This document shows, in pieces, positions 7,381-12,886 of a stretch of 12,886 nucleotides of DNA. The stretch lies in assembly GCF_000003605.2 (NCBI RefSeq), contig NW_003135353.1, forward strand, positions 51,854-64,739, in the 5' to 3' direction. Every line of letters starts with the position of its first letter. The stretch's first letter is position 1. A program made the position numbers and the translations under genes. The notes beneath the pieces were generated by a model, which ran no database searches, was not told where the DNA came from, and saw nothing but the letters and a program-made list of their open reading frames with translations. The stretch is from Saccoglossus kowalevskii. Taxonomy: Eukaryota; Hemichordata; Enteropneusta; Harrimaniidae.

Positions 7381-8559
7381 TTACTCAGAGAGTTTAATTT
7401 TAAGCACCATATTCGTCGTGTATTGCTAAGACCGTCGTATATGGCAAGTAAATGGTGCAATAAATATCGTTTAACGCTATCGAAGTTATTGTTCGTTATT
7501 AAAAAAAAATCATACGACTTTGATTATACCTTTTCCACACATATCTGTGCTAACATCAACTGTGAACATCTTCTGTTTTCAAACAACGCGTTATTTTTTG
7601 TTTTCTTTTAAATTATACGGTTAAATTATTGGACTTCAATTAATTTCATTGGGAAGACTGTTTTTACTGGAATCTTTATGAGACACGTGGCGTGGCGTTT
7701 CGTGACCAATGGTGGTGATTTAAAATATGATGCATTATAGCTAAACAATATCTTAACACAGCCTCATCGACTTCATGGCCGTCGATAAGCCATAAGTAGA
7801 TTTCAGGTGCACGAAATATTAGTATGCTTACGTAAGCAGCGTGTAGGCTGATTCGTAGTTGGTAAACGATACACACAACATACAACATTTCTCGGTGTGT
7901 ATAATCTAATATATTTCATTTTGTACTATACTAGATATTTTCACATTATTTTGTTATTATTACGCGAGCACCAACGGTATCCTCAAATAGTTAACCAACT
8001 TTACAGCGGCACTGTGGTTGGAACGCGTCGTGATCAGTATGGGTCCCATGTCACACATACATCGCGTGTAAAACACATTGCTTGTTTACACGGAATTTAT
8101 ACGCGAGCTGCGAAACCACTGCGGCGATTTAAAAAAACATATTTCGGATTTCATCAGCTTTCTTAGTTCTTAGCTCCCAGTTAATCGGATCTAGTGGGTG
8201 ACACATCTTTCATACATGTATTCTCATCAGATTGCCAGAAAAGCTTCCTCTCACGACGGAGAACATTTCTTTTAAAATGTGGTTTTCCTGTGTTGTTGCT
8301 CTCTTGTTGACGAAATTCAAAATGGCGATGTCCCAAAGTGTTGCCGGAACTTAACCAGATAATGTCAAACAAAGTGAAACTAGATCAGAAAATGTTTCGA
8401 GGAGCAATTTTGGAACATTAAAATAGAAGCGGAATATCAACTACAATTGACGCGGACGTCACATTTATTTTATCATTTTTCTGTAACCATCATGGCGACT
8501 GCTTGTCGCAAACACCATACAAGCTGAACAGTTAATGCGCTTTACAAAAGTCATATATC

Positions 8560-8567
8560 TGACGTCA
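8560..8567 (+). promoter_or_regulatory. CRE-like palindrome TGACGTCA
   Basis: A full consensus cAMP-response-element palindrome within CTGACGTCAG, in the large arrestin intron. Partial forms appear nearby (GGACGTCAC near 8454) and elsewhere in the gene (TTACGTCA near 10709 and 11289). Motif match only. Confidence 0.25.
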
Positions 8568-8665
8568 GTGTTTCTATGGTAACTACGATAATATTATACA
8601 TATGATATCAAGTGAGCGAGGGATGTTACTGTTGACACCTGGTATTGTAAATGCAGCGTTGTATT

Positions 8666-8712
8666 TCGAATGATGCCGCTAGCAGCGTCGATATTTGACA
8701 TATCGAATGATG
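8666..8712 (+). repeat. 10-bp direct repeat enclosing a short inverted repeat
   Basis: TCGAATGATG occurs at 8666-8675 and 8703-8712, with 27 bases between. The second copy overlaps the right arm of a small hairpin, TCGATAT-TTGAC-ATATCGA. It is intronic, and no function is apparent. Confidence 0.4.
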
Positions 8713-9131
8713 TGCATAACATTCTGGTAAACTTGATACATACAGAGTATATGCATGAGTATATTGCTATATATACTTTCAAAAATGCGTATGTCCGCAA
8801 TAGCACCGTACATCCCATTTCCAATATTACATCTTTAACGCCACTGGGTGCTAAGTACAGATGTGCCCTTTGTCGGCTGAGCTTTTCTTAACCACACCAG
8901 TTCTTTGAATATTCAGGGCATAGTCGTGGTAGATCATTTTAATGACAGCCATTATACTACAATAACTAGCGCCACCAATCGTTCGTGGAAGACCAATCTG
9001 AGACTCTAAAAAAACACTTACTATAATCGAAACCGAATTTTTGAAATTGAAGAATGATTGGAAGGCATCAAACTTATACGCGTCATAGGCGAATCATATT
9101 TTGGTCAAGAACTCATATTCCATCCATTTTG

Positions 9132-9259
9132 TGGCCATAGCGTGTCATTGTTTACAAATAAGCGTTTACCCATGAGCCTTTGCGTTTTTAGCGTGTGTTG
9201 TTGTCCTCGCTTGGGACTCAATTCCCGCGCGTGCGCAGGTGACGACCCTCCCGCTTTAA
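9132..9259 (+). mobile_element. MITE right-end fragment of the same family (copy 4), intronic
   Basis: Similarity begins at TGGCCATAGCGTGTCATTG (9132) and runs to CGCAGGTGACGACCCTCCCGCT followed by TTAA (9256-9259). The left terminal repeat and left TTAA are missing. The remaining part is very close to copy 1, differing at a handful of positions plus small indels, so these two are probably the youngest copies. It sits in the 4.2-kb arrestin intron. An open frame crossing it (9058-9264) is a product of the repeat and is not treated as a gene. Confidence 0.75.
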
Positions 9260-9527
9260 AGTGAGATGTAATGACAAACAACACACTTTCTCGTCAGAGA
9301 TAACAAATTTAAGAATAAACAAACGTTGGAAACACAATATTTTTGCTTCTACGATCACTCGACTTATGACGGTTCCCTGCATTTTCGTTTGCCATTCTAC
9401 ACAGAGCAAACAAAAAAGATAAAATATTATTTTTCAAATATAAAATTTCCATACTAACTATATAGGCTGCTATGTCTTTCTCGCGGCGACACTCAATGAA
9501 TTCTGTAGATTACTGCGATGTGAAATA

Positions 9528-9604
9528 AAGTGTAACGCCTTGAACCGCTCTGGTTTCAATTACATCACGCTGACACGTTACACTTCGCTGATGACGTTAT
9601 ACAG
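9528..9604 (+). repeat. Inverted repeat with partial tandem duplication, intronic
   Basis: AAGTGTAACG (9528-9537) and CGTTACACTT (9576-9585) form a 10-bp perfect inverted repeat with a 38-base loop. The right arm belongs to a loose tandem pair, CGCTGACACGTTACACTT followed by CGCTGATGACGTTATACAG. No function is evident. Confidence 0.45.
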
Positions 9605-10336
9605 CTCTGTACACGATACACACGCCTTTTTAATTACAGAGCGGATACTACGAATAATGAATAACTCCAGCATTTGATTTGGATGCCGAGCACGTTGTTG
9701 GCCATTACAGTCGTTGGATGGAGAGCTACTCTTTCGATAGTGATTGCGTGTTTTTTCTATTTCTATTTTTTATTGGTCGTCGCGACGCGTCTTGTTTCGA
9801 TACAGGTCACATGCCACCGATGTGACTACTGGAGGAACGCTCTCCATGACGATATTGTGCACTGTGATGTAAAGGCATTAGTTTACGACGATGAGCGTCA
9901 AGAACAGGGCTCATTCAGTGTATAACACCGCTCAACTAACCCTAAGCATATTAATTAAAAGTATACAACTAATTAAATAAAAGTATAACCCGCACAACAT
10001 AATGTACAATTAGCTATGTACAGCTAGAAATAGCTAAACTGTCTGTTTCTTTCTTACAATTTCCGGTGTTCACTACCCACTCCCTCACTCACAACCTCCT
10101 TCCACAATGGCGTTTGATTAAAATCGGAGAGCTTAATTAACATTTAATTAGAAATGCGTCGCGTCACGCCCTCTAACTTCTCCATATTTTGATTGACGGG
10201 CGACTACACAAGACAATACCTTCCATTTATACACTGCTTTTAGTCGAAAAAAGGCGTGATTTCTAATGTTTTAAAGATTCTCAGTTATTTGAAATTATGA
10301 GATTATATTCACACTGTTTCTTTCGTGTAATTTCAG

Positions 10337-10438
10337 GAGAGCCGATTATTATGTGCCTGGAGTGTAAAAATTACAGCAAAAGTAATTTTTTAGAAACGAG
10401 AGCGTCACTTATACAAAGAGTCGCGTACCGAGCCCATG
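10337..10438 (+). CDS. Alpha-arrestin internal exon, C-terminal arrestin domain, first half
   Basis: The exon supplies 34 codons of the C-terminal arrestin domain. It begins by completing the GGA codon started at 6105, giving a GYCIG-EPI junction, which matches the family pattern GY-x-x-G-E-x-I. It continues through ECKNYSKSNF and TRASLIQRVAYRAHG, corresponding to the family's conserved asparagine-serine turn and the following ALIQ-x-x-x-Y strand. The acceptor is TTTCTTTCGTGTAATTTCAG, ending at 10336, and the donor is GTGAGT at 10439. It enters and leaves in phase 1. It lies 4.2 kb downstream of the previous exon, beyond an intron loaded with repeats. That phase and domain order still agree across such a distance is good evidence that both exons belong to one gene. 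Confidence 0.88.
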
Positions 10439-10505
10439 GTGAGTAGAGTATCGAATACATCATTCCTATAATTTACGACATCTTGTGGCAGAGCGCTTCT
10501 GTAAC

Positions 10506-10550
10506 GCCAGAGCATGGAAGGTACTAACGGAGTACCTTCCATGGCCAGAG
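10506..10550 (+). repeat. Perfect 31-bp hairpin flanked by 7-bp direct repeats
   Basis: GCCAGAG (10506-10512) is followed by CATGGAAGGTACT (10513-10525), a 5-base loop AACGG, AGTACCTTCCATG (10531-10543) and a second GCCAGAG (10544-10550). The 13-bp stem is perfect and the direct repeats abut it on both sides. The layout is the same as at 7337-7380, but the sequence is unrelated apart from CA...TG ends. Confidence 0.7.
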
Positions 10551-10931
10551 TGACGTATATGGGTTCAAATGAACGCTCGAATCAACAACTGTTTTCAAGG
10601 TGTGTAGTAGTTTGTCACCCAGAATTGTTGAATCTCTCAAAACACAGTCTTCATTGACAGACGACTATAAATCAACACGATGTCGACGTCAATTGCACTC
10701 TATTCGTGTCATCTATTACGTCACAGGCATGCTCAGTCGTCAGAAAACACGATTTATAGGAGATAAAAGTGTGTTTCCGTCGATTATATCGTGTTGTGAT
10801 ATACTTTCACTATATTATAATTTATTATACATTGAAATCATTTTGCTGTACACACATCATCATTAGTTTAGCAAATGAAAACATCGCATGTGCTTGATTG
10901 AGTAAACAGGAGATATGCATAGTACTGTAAA

Positions 10932-10941
10932 GCGCATGCGC
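10932..10941 (+). promoter_or_regulatory. NRF1-like palindrome GCGCATGCGC, intronic
   Basis: The same palindromic 10-mer as at 247-256, here within the intron before the exon at 11309. It is not part of a recognisable MITE copy. Confidence 0.25.
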
Positions 10942-11308
10942 CGTGACATTTATGTCGAACTAAAACTGTTCCGTGCGCTGCAATAACGTATTTTTTTTAA
11001 TTTCATAATGAATAATAACCTAAATCAAGTAAATCTCATCGAACTATTCGAATAAACTAGAAAAATACAAATGCTCTGATACAAACTTGTAATTCGCGGA
11101 GCATGCGCATTTGTGTGCCTGTCATCTTCAGTTCACGTGCAACAGAATGTTTCGATTTTTCGATCAATTATAATTTGGTAGAATTGTAAGTTTCTTTTAT
11201 GTTTTTTTTCACTGAAATTAAGAAATTTGAGTCTTATTAAAGCAACACGTTAATGAACACTATTCACATATGTCTAGTAATGCAGTGATTACGTCATTAT
11301 TATCTTAG

Positions 11309-11472
11309 ATGGCAACAAATTACGCACCACCTACAATACCTTATCACATAAAAGAGGCGATGCACCACAATCACGTGGTACATTAAGATGGACTAATGAG
11401 GAAATCGACATTCCATCCGTTCCCTTGACGACGATGTCTGACTGCCTAATTCAAGTTTCTTACTCGCTTAAG
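11309..11472 (+). CDS. Alpha-arrestin internal exon, C-terminal arrestin domain, middle
   Basis: This exon encodes about 55 residues of the C-terminal arrestin domain. After a variable loop (KRGDAPQSRG) it shows LRWTNEEIDIPSVPLTTMSD followed by CLIQVSYSLK. This corresponds to the family signature W-x-x-x-x-L/I-x-IP-x-VP-x-(S/T), a conserved cysteine, and I-x-V-x-Y-x-L-x-V. The acceptor is TATCTTAG at 11308 and the donor is GTAAGT at 11473. It enters in phase 1 (AT completes a GAT codon) and leaves in phase 0 after AAG. The motif density makes this the most diagnostic C-domain exon in the window. No frameshift or internal stop is seen, so the gene appears functional here. Confidence 0.88.
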
Positions 11473-12507
11473 GTAAGTATTAGTTTCAGAAAACGCCCTC
11501 ATTTTCGCCTCGAAAACAGATGACTGGTTGAATAGTATTGAAGGTGGCAAGGATTAGACAGCTTGACAAGGTGGTTCGTTAGTGGACATAAGCTAGGTGA
11601 TTAAAAAAAACGATTTTTAACTGACTTCTTGGCCTTTAGTTATGTATGTAATATGACATATCATTTTTAGTTTTGTATGCAACATGACGTATCACTTGTA
11701 TTTATATATGTAATATGCCGTATCACTTTTAGTTATGTATGCACTATGACGTATCACTTTCAGTTATGTATGCAATATGACCGTGACGTGTCACTTTGTT
11801 GGCCTGAAATGATACCCATTTGTGTATATTGTTTTGATGTGAAGACATATTTTTATCGCATCATATACTTTACAGACTTTGATGCGACTACCTTGAATTG
11901 CATCATGAGTGATTTATGTGGTAGTATGAAACCGTATTCTAAAGCATGTGTATTGAGCGGAAACCTACTTTTTCTGACAACGTCGACGTAATAATGGCGT
12001 GAATATGGAAAAAAGTTCATCCAAAATTTCCCATTGTGTTGGGTAGTCGTTTATCATTCAAATTACTTTTTTTTTCTAATTTCCTTATGTCGACCTTTTT
12101 TTCTGAGGTCTATGATTCAATGTACAACACATAGAAGTTATATTATAACACGCGCTTCCTTGCGCTGATTTTGCCGATCAATATCCGATTCCATAAGGCT
12201 GACTGATGGCCACAACTTCACTTGTTCTTGGTATGAACTCGGCCAAATTTAGGATCATACTAATAACAATGTATATTTAGGTTTCAGATGTACATTCTAT
12301 TTTTCAGCGATTCATTATTTTGCACTTTTGTTTATAATTATATTCAATGCAATATATTATGTAATGTCAGTCAATGGCTGTTTTGATGTTGCTATGTGTA
12401 ACCCTTTCGCTCCACTTCAGTGACTTCATATTATTTGAAAATGAAAAACACTAACTTTATTGACGAGGACTAGTCTATTTCCAATTACTTGTTTTTATTT
12501 TCCGCAG
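11473..12507 (+). other. Intron of the alpha-arrestin gene with minisatellite
   Basis: A 1,035-bp GT-AG intron (GTAAGT...CCGCAG). Its first half carries a 31-bp minisatellite (11634-11796). The rest is AT-rich with poly-T stretches near 12067 and 12096 and no visible gene. Confidence 0.78.
11634..11796 (+). repeat. 31-bp minisatellite, about 5 units, intronic (array 1)
   Basis: Imperfect tandem units of about 31 bp follow the pattern ACTTTTAGTTATGTATGCAA plus CATGACGTATC. Five units can be followed; the last carries a short insertion (ATGACCGTGACGTGTC). The array lies in the intron just before the last visible arrestin exon. Its units are diverged from each other, so it is not newly expanded. 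Confidence 0.8.
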
Positions 12508-12691
12508 GTGACCTTGCTGGGGAAGAGAACAAAACATGTGCCGACACTAGAGGTAATTCTGCCAATTACGATAGTGGATAAAGTGTGTCAAAGAACGAGG
12601 AAGTTTTCCAGGAATTCACTGCATTCCCACAGACTTTCTATCCCAGGCACACCGGACACTAAAGAGGACAATTATTTGAATAACATTACAG
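12508..12691 (+). CDS. Alpha-arrestin exon, end of the C-terminal arrestin domain and start of the tail
   Basis: The exon continues directly from SYSLK into VTLLGKRTKHVPTLEVILP followed by ITI. This is the closing strand of the C-domain; the family consensus there is a leucine-rich strand ending in LP-I-x-I. The next 40 or so residues are polar and basic (RTRKFSRNSLHSHRLSIPG), as expected for the linker leading to the C-terminal tail. PPxY motifs, which recruit NEDD4-family ligases, are not present in this exon and should be on a later one. The acceptor is a strong tract, TTTTTATTTTCCGCAG, ending at 12507. The donor I chose is GTAAAT at 12692, giving exit phase 1; without it the frame would stop at TAA about 9 bases later. 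That donor is weaker than the others, so a terminal exon ending at 12702 is the alternative, although it would lack the usual tail. Confidence 0.82.
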
Positions 12692-12734
12692 GTAAATTGT
12701 AATTCAGATTTATTTAATCTTTAATTCAATATGA

Positions 12735-12886
12735 CTACTACTTTAGTTATGCATCCACTATGAAATATCAGTTTTAGTTATGTACGCAACACGACGTATT
12801 ACTTTTAGTTATGTATGCAACATGACGTATCAATTTCAGTTATGTGTGCAAACGTGACGTATCACTTTTAGTTATGTATGTAATAT
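12735..12886 (+). repeat. 31-bp minisatellite, at least 4.7 units, intronic (array 2, runs off the window)
   Basis: The unit is the same as in array 1 (TTTTAGTTATGTATGCAA, CATGACGTATC), in the same orientation, in the intron directly after the exon 12508-12691. The third unit matches the consensus exactly. The array continues past the end of the window, so its length is unknown. Confidence 0.82.

Larger units (their letters stand above)
6106..10336 (+). other. Large 4.2-kb intron of the alpha-arrestin gene
   Basis: This GT-AG intron (GTGAGT...TTTCAG) separates the hinge exon from the middle of the C-terminal domain. It contains a hairpin flanked by direct repeats (7337-7380), a CRE-like palindrome (8560-8567), a MITE right-end fragment (9132-9259), a partly duplicated inverted repeat (9528-9604) and a hydrophobic open frame (9683-9925) of doubtful status. 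The remainder is AT-rich sequence in which I see no gene. Several open frames of 60-90 codons occur on both strands, none with a recognisable domain. Confidence 0.75.
10439..11308 (+). other. Intron of the alpha-arrestin gene
   Basis: An 870-bp GT-AG intron (GTGAGT...TATCTTAG). It carries the second hairpin flanked by direct repeats (10506-10550), a TTACGTCA half-CRE near 10709, and a GCGCATGCGC palindrome at 10932-10941. The open frame at 10600-10866 has no recognisable domain and is taken as chance. Confidence 0.75.

Noticed and set aside
7676-8372. Several 60-90 codon open frames on both strands
   Set aside because: They lack recognisable domains, splice context or coding bias.
9058-9264. 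68-codon + strand open frame
   Set aside because: It crosses the MITE right-end fragment and ends at its terminal repeat, so it is a product of the repeat sequence.
11097-11106. GCATGCGCAT near 11100 as another NRF1-like site
   Set aside because: It matches only part of the palindrome seen at 247, 2761 and 10932.
1-12886. CRISPR array, rRNA or tRNA genes
   Set aside because: No regularly spaced repeats with unique spacers, no tRNA A/B box pair with a cloverleaf, and no rRNA-like conserved blocks were seen on either strand.

Overview
This window looks like nuclear DNA from an invertebrate animal. It is AT-rich and gene-poor, its genes are split by GT-AG introns, and it carries a Ty3/gypsy-type retroelement, MITEs and a minisatellite. 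I cannot name the species from this sequence. Nothing suggests a bacterium or an organelle: no operons, no Shine-Dalgarno-like gene starts and no long uninterrupted genes.

The only clear host gene is an alpha-arrestin (arrestin domain-containing, ARRDC-like) gene on the + strand. Five internal coding exons can be joined in phase: 5187-5407, 6003-6105, 10337-10438, 11309-11472 and 12508-12691. Together they give about 258 codons, running from the end of the N-terminal arrestin domain through most or all of the C-terminal arrestin domain. All five have good splice sites and compatible phases (1-0-1-1-0-1). The first coding exon(s), encoding roughly the first 80 residues, and the 3' exon(s), where this family carries its PPxY tail, are not seen here.

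The 5.2 kb upstream of the first visible exon is repeat-rich. It holds a TTAA-flanked MITE (641-798), a diverged two-unit tandem repeat (994-1250), a promoter-like cluster (E-box, AP-1, CCAAT and TATA at 1566-1598), a second MITE with a 14-G run (2630-2793), a compact LTR element (3201-4285) and the left part of a third MITE copy (4655-4723). The LTR element has 5-bp target duplications, TG...CA LTRs and a polypurine tract. Of its pol gene only an RNase H fragment on the - strand remains.

The introns add a right-end MITE fragment (9132-9259) and two unusual 30/31-bp perfect hairpins, each flanked exactly by a 7-bp direct repeat (7337-7380 and 10506-10550). The same 31-bp minisatellite occurs in the two introns on either side of the last visible exon (11634-11796 and 12735-12886). 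The most distinctive observations are the matched hairpin insertions, the internally deleted LTR element with intact ends, and the minisatellite pair. No complete undescribed gene system is evident.
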